From Plasmodiophora brassicae (Eukaryota > Endomyxa > Phytomyxea > Plasmodiophorida > Plasmodiophoridae): 64,000 nucleotides of DNA. Location: NCBI GenBank assembly GCA_039704465.1, contig JASFAU010000004.1, positions 1,116,001 to 1,180,000 on the forward strand, written 5' to 3'. The notes beneath the pieces are model-generated. The model did not search any database, was not told the DNA's origin, and worked only from the letters and a program-made list of their open reading frames with translations. Of the stretch, positions 52,016 to 61,149 are shown piece after piece; the first letter of the stretch is position 1; each line of letters begins with the position of its first letter. The position numbers were made by a program, and so were the translations under genes.

Positions 52016-54832
52016 TCAGTCATGATGGGCTGGTATGTTGAGCGGAAGTAATGGTGCCAGCAGTGCCCTCCGTTGAAAACGGCACGTGCGCCGCATAGCG
52101 ACAGTGATTAAGCAAGTCAGAGTTACTACAACAATGACAACTGGGTACAGCAAGGTGGAGAACACCACGAATGGCTCGCCAGATGCGGACACGGAGAATC
52201 GCCAATCTCGCAATCGACGAATACGCAACCTTGCATGCGCTTCGGGAGACCCAGTCGGTGTCGGAACGGAACAGGATGGAGCACGCCCGTAGACACGCGA
52301 GTACAGGGCATACTCGTCAAGTGAGTTTTCGAGTCGGACCGGCGCCGGGTAAGCATCTGAATAATCATCGTCAAGTGCCGGGTGTAGAGCAGTACTTAAC
52401 CGGTCAGGGATGATGTCAGAAGTGGCAGCTTCGAGCATTAGAATGATAAGCCAATCGGCGCGAGTGGACAACACACTTTGGACATCGTCGATGCCGCTCG
52501 AGTCACCATACACAATGACATGACTGCTGTTCACCGACAGCACCCCACCGATCATGGGCATACCAGAACGACCTTGCGTGGATTTCAATTCCTGAGCAGG
52601 GAGCAATCGTCCGCCAGACGGAAACCTACTCACAGTCGTTCCAGAGGGGTAGGCAACTGGGCGGCCACCGATGTGAAACCGCCCTTCGACGACATCATCA
52701 GAGAAGGAGATCCCAAATGGATCCAGCAAATCATTCAAGGCGGGAATATTTGAGCCGCCAGTAATGGGGCCCCACCAGTGTTGCGTATTCTGATCAAAGA
52801 AGCGCGCACGTTGCATCTCGCCGTGGTTGAACCAGTCGCCAATAACAACCAGCGATAAACCACCGTTGACGACGGCGTCGTAGACTCTGACGATTTCTTC
52901 AGGGAAGAATTCTTCCTCAGCATCAACAATCACCAACGCGCCATATCGACTGGTGTCGACACAAGTCAGGTCGCGCATGGCGATGTCGACGAAGAATCCG
53001 GCCGCGCGAAGCTCTGAATAGAACCCACGAAAATTCGTGTGCAGATGGTCGCCATGCCAGTCGAGAGTGTCCGACTTCTCCTGCAGGTTGTCGCGAGGAG
53101 CAAACACGCGAGGGTACTGAAGGTTGTGGAACTGATCCCACAAGATCCGACGCCTTCTAGGTGGTCGCGGAATGACGGAAGCACGGAACGGAATCTCGAC
53201 ATTATATGACCTATGGTCTGAATCAACATCGAAGTAGATCGTCCCGGCGATATCGACCCGCTGCGATACGTCGCGAACAACAGTGATGAGGACAGCGAAC
53301 CACCCGGTCCATGGCCAGATCACATCGCAATGGACGAATGACAGGTCAAGAACTGGCAGTGAACCGTTCGTATAGACAAAGCGCGGCGCAACGATATAGC
53401 CGTCGACTGCTACGCTGCTGTGCACTGTGAAGTTGAAGACCACAGGTTCAGCGGCAGCGAACAGAGGCTGAGTGCAGAACGGCCAAAAGTACGGGCAGTC
53501 AGTAAGGTCAAGCCGGTTAGGCAAGACGCTAACGTGAGGAACCATGGACCCACCAGCGAGAAACGCAATGGCAGCGTCGCCATTCAAGCGCCCGGCACCC
53601 TGTTCGAACATGGTTGCATCCGGGACGATTTCAGCTGTTTGCACGAGGGCCTGCTTAATAGCACCAGGATTGCGAAGTGGAGAATCGGGCGCTAGAGCAG
53701 ACAGCATCCTCGCCACGATTCCTGCAACGACAGGAGACGCGACCGATGTGCCACTCAGTGTTTGGCAGGTGCCACTCCTGCCAGACCCGCGAAGGTTCTG
53801 CGCCAGGGTCACGACGTCAGGTTTGACGCGACCGTATCCGCCCTCGTGCAAATCCATGGTCGTCATGCCTCTTGAACTGAACGACGCAATCCTGCCCTCT
53901 GCGTCAAGCCCACCGACGCCGATAACGCAGGGCAGATCCGCGGGACTGAGCAGTGTGCCCCACAGAGGTCCGTCATTACCAACGGCGCTGACAACGACAA
54001 TGCCCGCGGCACACATTTCCAGGATTTTGTCAATGAACGGCGTGTCGACATGGTCAGGTCCTCCGACCGACAGGTTGAGCACATCGATACCCGCCCAAAT
54101 GGCGTAATTGAACGCGTCCAGGAACCATGACGTATACGACGTTTGGTCGGCCGTGAATACACGCATGATGTGCATAAGCGCGTTAGGGGCCTGGCCTTCG
54201 CATCCAGGATGCCGTCCGGCAACCGCAGATGCGACAAACGTCCCGTGTCCAAGGACATCGTCTGGGTTGCCGTCGCTTGTGAAATCCAGGCGTTCGACGA
54301 TATTAGCCAGGCCGCCCCCGCCTGCGTTCAGTCCCGAATCCAGAACAGCGACACGAACGTTGTCGCCAAGAGCGCCGGCAGCCGGTTTCCGCTCAGGAAT
54401 ATCCGACTGCTTGGCAGGCGGGCTATCGCCTGTCGACAGTAATGTTCGAAAGGTCCGCTGCGGATTCACTGACCGAAACAAGCCAGAACGGCGCGCTATT
54501 GCCAGGACGGCGCTGTCAGGGGATTCGACAGCAATAACGGCGACGTCGGTTGAGGGTAGCGCTCCCATTGAAGACGAATTCACGATTCTCCAGCGATGAC
54601 CCTCACAGCCGACCGCATGCCGTACCGCGCGTTCGACGTCCCCAACCGGTACGCGGTCACGCAGCACCAGTACAACCGGGAAACTGAGCGCCGGGCATTC
54701 GTCAGCGCTGGTGCCGGAGCACGCCGGCGCACACGTCCCCACCGGTGACGCCGCCGCCGTCGCCGCCGCCGCGCCACTTGACAGAACAGCGACGACGACG
54801 ACGACGACGACAACGACGACGGCTGCGGTCAT
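52016..54832 (-). CDS. MBTPS1: Site-1 protease (membrane-bound subtilase S1P/SKI-1, MBTPS1 family)
   Basis: Single exon, 938 aa, start chosen at 54832 (MTAAVVVVVVVVVVAVLSSG, a signal peptide). The catalytic Asp is in VRVAVLDSGLNAGGGG, the His in DVLGHGTFVASAVAG, oxyanion Asn in VVVSAVGNDGPLWGTL and Ser in TLSGTSVASPVVAG. Strong S1P-specific blocks surround them: MRVFTADQTSYTSWFLDAFN with DVLNLSVGGPDH, IGVGGLDAEGRIASFSSRGM and YGRVKPDVVTLAQNLRGSG. The long post-catalytic region ends with one transmembrane helix (LYPVVIVVVTLTCLITVAM) and a basic tail. S1P cleaves SREBP/ATF6-type membrane factors in the Golgi. Intronless, unlike its neighbours, and divergent from the PNUTS-like gene 214 bp away. 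Confidence 0.93.
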   Translation of the reverse strand: MTAAVVVVVVVVVVAVLSSGAAAATAAASPVGTCAPACSGTSADECPALSFPVVLVLRDRVPVGDVERAVRHAVGCEGHRWRIVNSSSMGALPSTDVAVIAVESPDSAVLAIARRSGLFRSVNPQRTFRTLLSTGDSPPAKQSDIPERKPAAGALGDNVRVAVLDSGLNAGGGGLANIVERLDFTSDGNPDDVLGHGTFVASAVAGRHPGCEGQAPNALMHIMRVFTADQTSYTSWFLDAFNYAIWAGIDVLNLSVGGPDHVDTPFIDKILEMCAAGIVVVSAVGNDGPLWGTLLSPADLPCVIGVGGLDAEGRIASFSSRGMTTMDLHEGGYGRVKPDVVTLAQNLRGSGRSGTCQTLSGTSVASPVVAGIVARMLSALAPDSPLRNPGAIKQALVQTAEIVPDATMFEQGAGRLNGDAAIAFLAGGSMVPHVSVLPNRLDLTDCPYFWPFCTQPLFAAAEPVVFNFTVHSSVAVDGYIVAPRFVYTNGSLPVLDLSFVHCDVIWPWTGWFAVLITVVRDVSQRVDIAGTIYFDVDSDHRSYNVEIPFRASVIPRPPRRRRILWDQFHNLQYPRVFAPRDNLQEKSDTLDWHGDHLHTNFRGFYSELRAAGFFVDIAMRDLTCVDTSRYGALVIVDAEEEFFPEEIVRVYDAVVNGGLSLVVIGDWFNHGEMQRARFFDQNTQHWWGPITGGSNIPALNDLLDPFGISFSDDVVEGRFHIGGRPVAYPSGTTVSRFPSGGRLLPAQELKSTQGRSGMPMIGGVLSVNSSHVIVYGDSSGIDDVQSVLSTRADWLIILMLEAATSDIIPDRLSTALHPALDDDYSDAYPAPVRLENSLDEYALYSRVYGRAPSCSVPTPTGSPEAHARLRIRRLRDWRFSVSASGEPFVVFSTLLYPVVIVVVTLTCLITVAMRRTCRFQRRALLAPLLPLNIPAHHD

Positions 54833-55046
54833 TCCATAGCAACGTCGCTGGGAAATGAGGGCGTCGTTTTGGGGGCGAGAACGTGGAGAGAGGTTGTCGC
54901 CTGTTTTTTGTGTCGTGCGCACTGCGTGACGGAGTTGTCGCTGCATCGCGGATTCGCGCCCCTCCCACACTGTGAACCCGACGGGTCGTAGTCGACGACA
55001 GGTAGTGTTGCCACTGCGGAGGTTGGGGGGTGGTCGTCGCCCGGCG
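54833..55046. promoter_or_regulatory. Divergent promoter between site-1 protease and PNUTS-like gene
   Basis: Two intronless genes start head to head 214 bp apart, so the regulatory elements of both must lie here or overlap the coding starts. No clear TATA or HSE word is seen. Confidence 0.6.
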
Positions 55047-57524
55047 ATGGCGGATGAGGTCCAGGGTCGTGCCGCGAAGAAGCGGCGCCCGCCACGCCGA
55101 GTACCGTCGACGCTGGAGCGCATGGTCAAGAAGCTGAACGATATGCGCGTGGCGTCGATGGACGAGCGCGTCGTCATCGCGAATACGATCTGCAATGTGG
55201 AAACGGCGGATGCGATGGCGAAGGTCGTTTCGATGGACGGGCAGTCGCAGCTGGCGAACTGGCTGACGCAAGCGATTGACGAAGGGCATGTCGGTTTGCA
55301 GTGTGCACTGCTCCGCCTGTCGATGCGATTACCGCTGGATATGACCACGACGACACCACTGCATGCTGTTGTCAACGACCTTCTACAGGATAACCCCAGT
55401 GTCGACCCGGACGTTCGCGATCTGGCCAAGAGCGTCTGGGCGCAATGGTCGACGGAACGGCCTGCGCCGAGCCACTTCACGATCACAGTGGGAACCGAAG
55501 AGCGCCGGCAAGTGATGTTCGAGCGGGATCCAGAGTTCCACAGCGAATCTGAAGATGGTAGCAACGTCGGCGAGGAGCAGCCGCCGAACAAGCGGCAACG
55601 GCCCGCGAAGAGCCTTCGTTGGGCACCAGAGCACAAGCTCGAGGCGGTTCGCGTTTTCCATCGTCCTGCAGACGAGCAGCATGGCGGTGGTGCGAAGAAA
55701 CGAGCTCCACTTGCTGCGCCACCGGTTGCTGTGCGACCCCAGCTGGAATCGTGGACGACACCCCCGAAGGTCCACGTGCCTCCAGAGTGCGTCCGTGTCG
55801 ACCCAGTCGGCAGCGGGGAACGCGCCATGCAGGCCGCTCGTATCTCGTCGCTCATGGATGTCGTCTATTTCAAACGAGACCAGATCCCACCCAACCCTTC
55901 TTTGCCCGATGGCGTCAATACCGGTGCCGACGTCGTTAATGTGTTTACCAAGGATCTGCTGGTACGCGAGCCGCCCAATCTATGGCCGGAATGGTCCCGT
56001 TCTGACCGTGCCTTGCAGATGCTGGAAGCACCCTCAGGTGGCATGATATCTGCCGTATCGTCAGACGCGCCGCTCGCCCCTCTGCAATCAGTACCAGAGC
56101 GGCCTACTGATAGCAATAATGCAGCCATGCTTGAAGAACTATTGGCAGCTGACCCGTCAATACTGTCGTCGTTGCTGCACGAAGCGGCGATGGTTGGCGT
56201 CGGCGGCGACGATCGACCACCGCCAGAGTACTTCAGCGGTATCCGTCCTCGATCGCCGCCACCGATGCGCCACATGTCACCGCCTCGTCGAGGTTCGGTC
56301 CTGAACCCGTTCGGTCTGCCGCTGCCACCATCGCCTCCTCGACACCTCCCTCCTGCTGACCACATGCCCGGGCCTCCCTATGGTCGTCGTTCTCCTAGTC
56401 CGCCGCCTCATCAACGGCCGCCGTCGCCGCCTAGGCGTCGAAGCCTGTGGGACCGCCGACCTGAACCTCCTGCACGCGGCGATTGGCCTCAACGGCGTCC
56501 TCCTCTCGGCCCCGGTGGTGACCGAAATCCCGAGTTAGACCCCAGGCGAGATTATCCGATGGGCGGGCCCGCTGAACGTCGCATGCCGCCGCCTGAGCAT
56601 TGGGGAGGGCCATATCCGCCTCCAAGAGAGCACCTCGGGGATTACCCTCGGCAGGGGTACCCGGCGCCAGGACCCATGCGCCCCGATGTGCCGCCCCAGT
56701 TCAGGATGCCGCCTGATGACCGACGCGACTTCAGACGAGGTGGCCCGCCCCCTGGCCCGTATCCGCCACGAGACTTTCACCCTGATGATATGAGGCCTCT
56801 ACCAAGTGGGCCAAGAGACGCCTATCCAGGACCTCGCGACTATCCGCCGTTGCCGAGGGAGTTCCCTGCTGACGAACGTGCCATGTATCGAGGGTACCCT
56901 CCTCCAGACATGCCCTATGGTGGGCGTCCTCCCCCACGAGGTGCCCCGGGTGACTATCCGCCCCATCTGCGTCCAGGTATGAGAGACTTCCCGCCACCAG
57001 GGCCTCGTGACATGCCACCGCCGGATCGCGCTGGTCCACGAGATTTCCCGCCTCATGAACGGGGCATCCCGCGTGATCGATCCCCGCCGGGTCGCATGCA
57101 TCCACATGATCGTCGCGGGTTCCCGCCCCACGATCGACCATTGCTTCCGTTGCACGATAGAGGAGGTCCCAGGATTCGCGATGAACGATTCGGCGCTCCT
57201 CCACCTGGTCCGCCTGGCGGTCGTCGCGATAGAGGCGGGTCTCGTGATCGTGGTGGTCCTCGAGACGCCAAGCCGAACGGCAGGGACGACTCTGTTCGCG
57301 GCGGCTCTCGAGAACGTGCTGGTAAGTGGGAAGGACCAAGAGGGCGGGATCCGGATCAGGGCCGAAATCATCCTGAACCCAATCGGCGACCAGCTCGAAA
57401 GGGTTCTCGAGACCAAAGTCACGATCCTGCTAATCGTCCCCAGTCTCCGCCAGCCCCAAGCGATCCAAACCTCGACCAGTTCGGCCGCCTCAAGAAGAAT
57501 GAAGAGCCCGCCGCAGAATCATAA
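55047..57524 (+). CDS. PNUTS (PPP1R10)-like protein phosphatase 1 nuclear targeting subunit
   Basis: Single exon, 825 aa from MADEVQGRAAKKRRPPRR. Residues about 20-140 form a TFIIS N-terminal (LW) helical domain (LERMVKKLNDMRVASMDE, ANWLTQAIDEGHVGLQCALL, VWAQWSTERP). After an acidic segment comes KSLRWAPEHKLEAVRVF, fitting the PP1-binding RVxF region of PNUTS (K-T-V-T-W followed by a charged stretch). The C-terminal half (about 420-800) is Pro/Arg/Gly/Asp-rich repeats (PPRDFHP, PPHDRPLL). PNUTS recruits PP1 to chromatin and RNA polymerase II termination complexes. Assignment rests on LW domain plus RVxF; a zinc finger found in animal PNUTS is absent. Confidence 0.65.
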   Translation: MADEVQGRAAKKRRPPRRVPSTLERMVKKLNDMRVASMDERVVIANTICNVETADAMAKVVSMDGQSQLANWLTQAIDEGHVGLQCALLRLSMRLPLDMTTTTPLHAVVNDLLQDNPSVDPDVRDLAKSVWAQWSTERPAPSHFTITVGTEERRQVMFERDPEFHSESEDGSNVGEEQPPNKRQRPAKSLRWAPEHKLEAVRVFHRPADEQHGGGAKKRAPLAAPPVAVRPQLESWTTPPKVHVPPECVRVDPVGSGERAMQAARISSLMDVVYFKRDQIPPNPSLPDGVNTGADVVNVFTKDLLVREPPNLWPEWSRSDRALQMLEAPSGGMISAVSSDAPLAPLQSVPERPTDSNNAAMLEELLAADPSILSSLLHEAAMVGVGGDDRPPPEYFSGIRPRSPPPMRHMSPPRRGSVLNPFGLPLPPSPPRHLPPADHMPGPPYGRRSPSPPPHQRPPSPPRRRSLWDRRPEPPARGDWPQRRPPLGPGGDRNPELDPRRDYPMGGPAERRMPPPEHWGGPYPPPREHLGDYPRQGYPAPGPMRPDVPPQFRMPPDDRRDFRRGGPPPGPYPPRDFHPDDMRPLPSGPRDAYPGPRDYPPLPREFPADERAMYRGYPPPDMPYGGRPPPRGAPGDYPPHLRPGMRDFPPPGPRDMPPPDRAGPRDFPPHERGIPRDRSPPGRMHPHDRRGFPPHDRPLLPLHDRGGPRIRDERFGAPPPGPPGGRRDRGGSRDRGGPRDAKPNGRDDSVRGGSRERAGKWEGPRGRDPDQGRNHPEPNRRPARKGSRDQSHDPANRPQSPPAPSDPNLDQFGRLKKNEEPAAES

Positions 57525-57693
57525 CTAAACGGCTGTAGACAGTATTTACAGAGACGAATGGAGTTGGCGAATGGTAACGTGAAAAGGTTTTTCTTGCTAT
57601 ACCGTTGTTGTTCTGGACAAGACATCACCATGAAGCCGATACCGTTCGACGGAAACACGAGGCCACAGCGTCTCTTGCGAAGGGAATATACGA

Positions 57694-58430
57694 CTAAGTG
57701 ATTAGTGTGAGTGAAACTCCAGTAAGACCAGCCCGTCGCGAGCGTACCAGCGAGTACCAGGCTAACGCCAGCATCTGAATGAGAATTGCCAGCAATACCA
57801 AGCCAGCTTTCGCGTGCTGTCTCAAATGGCGATTAGATGCGGATCGGTAGGGACGAACTATAATGTACGAACATTGAAGGCGAGGATAAGAGTGAGTATC
57901 AAACAGCTCAAGTAGATCACGGTTGCCAGCCAGCGAGTCTTTGCGAACATGTTTTCCAGTTGCCTCTAACGAGATGGGTTCATACCGTGCAAATTGCAGA
58001 ACCCAACACGAGCTGAAACCTTGGGTCCCATAAGAAACATCGTACTGAGCAGCAATAGTCAGCACCGCATTCAAAGAAGCTGTCGATCAGCGGTTACCTG
58101 CCCAATGACAACAGGTTCGAGAGCGTGTACGGAAGAGCGAAACGAGCTGGGTTACCTGCGTCCAATTTCAGTATTTACCCATAAGTATGATACTCACACG
58201 CAGACCAGATATTATGGCGCCAACTCCAAGAGACGACAGCAGACCAAACAGAGTGCCAGCGATGAAGCAGATCAAGAAACCCCAGAGCCTCTGCGATATA
58301 TCGTTCGGTTCATGTCTCGCCTGGTCGCACTGAATACCAGACTTGCCTGCGTCCATGTCAGGTGGAGCACGTCGTCAAACCATCCGCTCTCTTGCTCGGA
58401 CGGCCTGCCCAGCAGCCCCGTCAGCTCCAT
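57694..58430 (-). CDS. SFT2-family vesicle trafficking membrane protein
   Basis: Six exons. MELTGLLGRPSEQESGWFDD starts at 58430; the first intron uses a GC donor (CAG|GCAAGT) and splices LHLTWTQ to RLWGFLICFIAGTLFGLLSS. Following exons give RFALPYTLSNLLSLG, TMFLMGPK, RQLENMFAKTRWLATVIYLS and HAKAGLVLLAILIQMLALAW with YSLVRS. The T-Q-R-L-x-G-F-x-I-C-F, F-L-M-G-P-x-x-Q, M-F-x-x-T-R-x-x-A-T and W-Y-S-L motifs and four helices are those of SFT2/SFT2D proteins, which act in retrograde fusion with the Golgi. Upstream in-frame codons exist, so a slightly longer N-terminus is possible. Confidence 0.85.
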
Positions 58431-58775
58431 CGGTGGCGACGGCTTATTATCGCCGGCCAGACCAACTGATGGATGACCTTGACGCGCGGGGCAAAACAAA
58501 CGCACACGGGGTGGATGGCGAATTTTTCGAGACGGGGCCCGCCTGCCGCACATGACGACTCCGCTGCCCCTGTTTCGCGCTGCGGCTCGGGCCTCGGCAC
58601 CAATGCCGCCGCCTCCGTCATCATTTGCGTAAATGAAACATGTCCATCAGGCTTGCGCTTGCAGTCGGGCAAGCTAGCACAAGGGTGACTGTTAGTGGAG
58701 CGGCTAATTGAGCGTTTGAATGCGCCCAGCGCGAAGGCAACGTGTATTACGGCCGTAGCGTCGCGTCGCTCCGTG
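58431..58775. other. Spacer between SFT2 and OST48
   Basis: A minus frame (from about 58621, MTEAAALVPRPEPQRETGAA) is open toward SFT2 and could be an alternative 5' exon joined through an intron, but the MELTGLL start is sufficient. Otherwise the region is promoter and 3' flank. Confidence 0.4.
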
Positions 58776-60023
58776 CTAATCCTTGTGGTGTAGGTAGACG
58801 ATGGCGAACAGGAGAAACCCGCCCATCATGGAGAAAACGGACGTGTAGTACGGGTACGCGGCGAAGATAAACCGCTCGTACTCGTCGTGGCGTTTGGGGT
58901 GAACGGGAACAATAGTCGACAGCGACAGCGTCGACAGCCCATGGCGCTCGTATTCGACTCTGAACTTGTACACGCCGTAGATATCGGGAACCGTGAACGT
59001 CGCTGTGTAATGTCCCGATTTGGACGCCTGTAGGCCGAGTCGAATGTACGGGTCCATCATCACGAATTCCAGCTGCACATCGTTGGCAACGAACGGCTTC
59101 CACTTGTTCGACTCTCCATCAAATGTCTCGATGTCGACATGGTACACGACCGTATCGTTCACTGTGTACTGCTTCGGGGGAACCTTGTCACCAGGGCGGT
59201 CCACGCGGTGATGGTGAACGTTGGATGCGCGAAGTTGCCCACGCTGCCCAAACGTCCACGCCGAGAGCTGGAGCGCGAATTCGCGATTGCCACATGAGGG
59301 GATAGCAGCGAACGCATCCGAGAACAATTCGCTGGAGCCAGTAATGGTGAAGCGGGCGTTGTTGCGCGCCTGAAGAGCAGAGATCAGCACGACCTCCTCA
59401 CCGGCTGATTCGATAGACTTCTCGCCCGGGACGCTCGAGTACGTCGACACTTGTCCAGGAAGAACAACCAGCGCCATCTCACTGGCTGACATCTGGCTTC
59501 GCACTTGGGCGATGCCGCGGTACGCGACTGGCTTGTGGTCTACGATGCCAATGGCGTTACGAGAGACGACACCAAAGGCCGGCCCCGCGAAGTCAATGCG
59601 AAGCGGATGGGAATTATCATTGACGACAGTATCGTCGGCGTCGAAGTCGAACCCGCACCGATTCGCAAGCTCACGCAACGCCTTCTGGGGCTTCGATGTC
59701 GCAACGAGAACGTTGCCGCCCAGCTCGACGAACTTCACGATCTCCGAGACGGTGTAGACGTCGTTCGGCGCGAATATCGCCAGGTTGTCATAGAGCCTCT
59801 CGCCATACTCGATCAAATAGACACCCGACGTTTTCCGCGACTGGGCATCCACAACGGTAACCCGATGGTGGAATCGGTCCGTCAGCCCGCGCACCCAGCC
59901 GGACAGCTCGGACCGCTGTGCGCCGTTGCTCACCACCACCAGCGTCGACGGCGACGGTGGCGACGGCGCCCCGAGGACCGCTGCTGCCGCCAGCAGCAGG
60001 AACATGAGCCTGGCCCACATCAT
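58776..60023 (-). CDS. DDOST: OST48/WBP1, oligosaccharyltransferase 48-kDa subunit
   Basis: Single exon, 415 aa. Signal peptide MMWARLMFLLLAAAAVLGAP, then STLVVVSNGAQRSELSGWVR, LYDNLAIFAPNDVYTVSEIV, KFVELGGNVLVATSKPQKAL, RITGSSELFSDAF (as FTITGSSELFSDAF), ELSAWTFGQRGQLRASNVHH style block, and the C-terminal Ig-like part (YTVNDTVVYHVDIETFDGES, MMDPYIRLGLQASKSGHYTA, FTVPDIYGVYKFRVEYERHG) followed by YPYYTSVFSMMGGFLLFAIV and HHKD. This is the full OST48 order including the cytosolic KxxK-like HHKD tail. OST48 is a type I ER membrane subunit needed for N-glycosylation. Confidence 0.95.
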   Translation of the reverse strand: MMWARLMFLLLAAAAVLGAPSPPSPSTLVVVSNGAQRSELSGWVRGLTDRFHHRVTVVDAQSRKTSGVYLIEYGERLYDNLAIFAPNDVYTVSEIVKFVELGGNVLVATSKPQKALRELANRCGFDFDADDTVVNDNSHPLRIDFAGPAFGVVSRNAIGIVDHKPVAYRGIAQVRSQMSASEMALVVLPGQVSTYSSVPGEKSIESAGEEVVLISALQARNNARFTITGSSELFSDAFAAIPSCGNREFALQLSAWTFGQRGQLRASNVHHHRVDRPGDKVPPKQYTVNDTVVYHVDIETFDGESNKWKPFVANDVQLEFVMMDPYIRLGLQASKSGHYTATFTVPDIYGVYKFRVEYERHGLSTLSLSTIVPVHPKRHDEYERFIFAAYPYYTSVFSMMGGFLLFAIVYLHHKD

Positions 60024-60159
60024 GACAAACTGACATGGGCCACGGAAAACGGACCGTGGCGATCCTCATTTTTTTTTTGCTGGATACAATACCGTTTTCC
60101 TCCTTTTCATCCAAAACGCAAAATCTGCTACGGCGGTTCCTTGGCCGAGTTCGCGCAGT

Positions 60160-61053
60160 TTGATTGGTTCGCGCCCACGGGATGCAATGCATCGCACCGG
60201 CGGGATCGGATCTCAGAAGGTGACGAAATGCCCTCTCGTGCACAGCCAAATGGAGGTGGCCCCAAACTCTATCGCGTCCATTTCAAAACATTCGTCAAGG
60301 CGTACGGTAGCGCCCAGGCGCGGCCCAGTTCGTCTGTAATTGGCATGACGGAGATCAATGCCGACTCGCTACAAGAGTTCCTTAATGCGCTTCTCGATGT
60401 CTGCACAACGATGACGACGAACGTTGCGGATGGCGGCGAGCGGGCCGCCGCTGCTGCTGCGCGTGGCGTGCACGACAGCAAGCACGCGACGACGCTGGAC
60501 GCCGCCGCCGCCGGCGAATTCAACAAGGGTGCGCCGCTGCTGGCCGTGACGATGGCGACGCCGGCGTCGCCCGAGGCGGGGGCCTCCGCCCATGGCGAAT
60601 CGCGGTGCGTGCGATCCCGGCCGTCGCCCTGGTCGTCAACGTGCAGCTCCATGGGCCAAAATCGATGCTTCGTCTTCGCCAACGTGGTAAATGTGGTTGC
60701 TCTCTTTGAAACGAACTAGAATCGGAAGCTCCTCCGCTTCGATGGCTCCTGCCGAAGGACAAGGGAGCTGGCTCATCCGAACCATCCCGAACCGCAATGC
60801 CGATGACATGACGACAACAGACATCGAGAAGCGCATTAAGGAACTCTTGTAGCGAGTCGACATTGATCTCCGTCATGCCAATTACAGACGAACTGGGCCG
60901 CGCCTGGGTGCTACCGTACGCCTTGACGAATGTTTTGAAACGGACGCGATAGAGTTTGGAGCTTTGGCTGTGCACGAGACGTCCCTTCATCATCTTCTGA
61001 GATCCGATCCTGCCGGTGCGAGGCTTCCCTTGGTGCTGGGCGCGGGCCAATCG
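60160..61053. repeat. Inverted duplication, about 245-bp arms, about 400-bp spacer
   Basis: Arms about 60160-60405 and 60811-61053 are reverse complements with several differences (for example KLYRVHFKTF against KLYRVRFKTF and SAQARPSS against STQARPSS in the encoded peptide). The central segment is unrelated to the arms and GC-rich. Confidence 0.9.
60228..60719 (+). CDS. Uncharacterised ORF in inverted repeat, plus copy
   Basis: A 164-aa frame MPSRAQPNGGGPKLYRVHFK with TFVKAYGSAQARPSSSVIGM and EINADSLQEFLNALLDVC, then Ala-rich low complexity. The first 60 residues are duplicated in the opposite-strand copy. No family recognised. Confidence 0.35.
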   Translation: MPSRAQPNGGGPKLYRVHFKTFVKAYGSAQARPSSSVIGMTEINADSLQEFLNALLDVCTTMTTNVADGGERAAAAAARGVHDSKHATTLDAAAAGEFNKGAPLLAVTMATPASPEAGASAHGESRCVRSRPSPWSSTCSSMGQNRCFVFANVVNVVALFETN

Positions 61054-61149
61054 ACCTCCGCCATCGGCTTGAAGGGGCTGTGGGCGATTCGAATTCTCAT
61101 GGTACACACTTCGCATGTATTTAACATATCGAAACCCGCTTGAAGTCAT
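60520..61149 (-). CDS. Uncharacterised ORF in inverted repeat, minus copy
   Basis: From MTSSGFRYVKYMRSVYHENS this copy has a basic N-terminal extension, then SSKLYRVRFKTFVKAYGSTQ and EINVDSLQEFLNALLDVC. After the shared block the frame reads into the spacer. Which of the two copies is the functional gene, if any, cannot be told. Confidence 0.35.
   Translation of the reverse strand: MTSSGFRYVKYMRSVYHENSNRPQPLQADGGGRLARAQHQGKPRTGRIGSQKMMKGRLVHSQSSKLYRVRFKTFVKAYGSTQARPSSSVIGMTEINVDSLQEFLNALLDVCCRHVIGIAVRDGSDEPAPLSFGRSHRSGGASDSSSFQREQPHLPRWRRRSIDFGPWSCTLTTRATAGIARTAIRHGRRPPPRATPASPSSRPAAAHPC

Noticed and set aside
54972..55046. Longer N-terminus for the PNUTS-like protein
   Set aside because: The 25 extra residues overlap the divergent promoter and are Arg/Gly-rich; MADEVQGR is the better start.
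52016..55855. 1,279-aa reading of the site-1 protease frame
   Set aside because: The first 341 codons overlap the PNUTS-like gene on the other strand and lack coding character; the signal peptide at 54832 marks the start.
8404..61053. All inverted duplications being amplification (MDA) or long-read fold-back artefacts
   Set aside because: Arms differ by substitutions and indels, and some coding differences are amino acid changes, which raw chimeras would not show. The perfect palindrome at 37928-38013 alone could still be an artefact.
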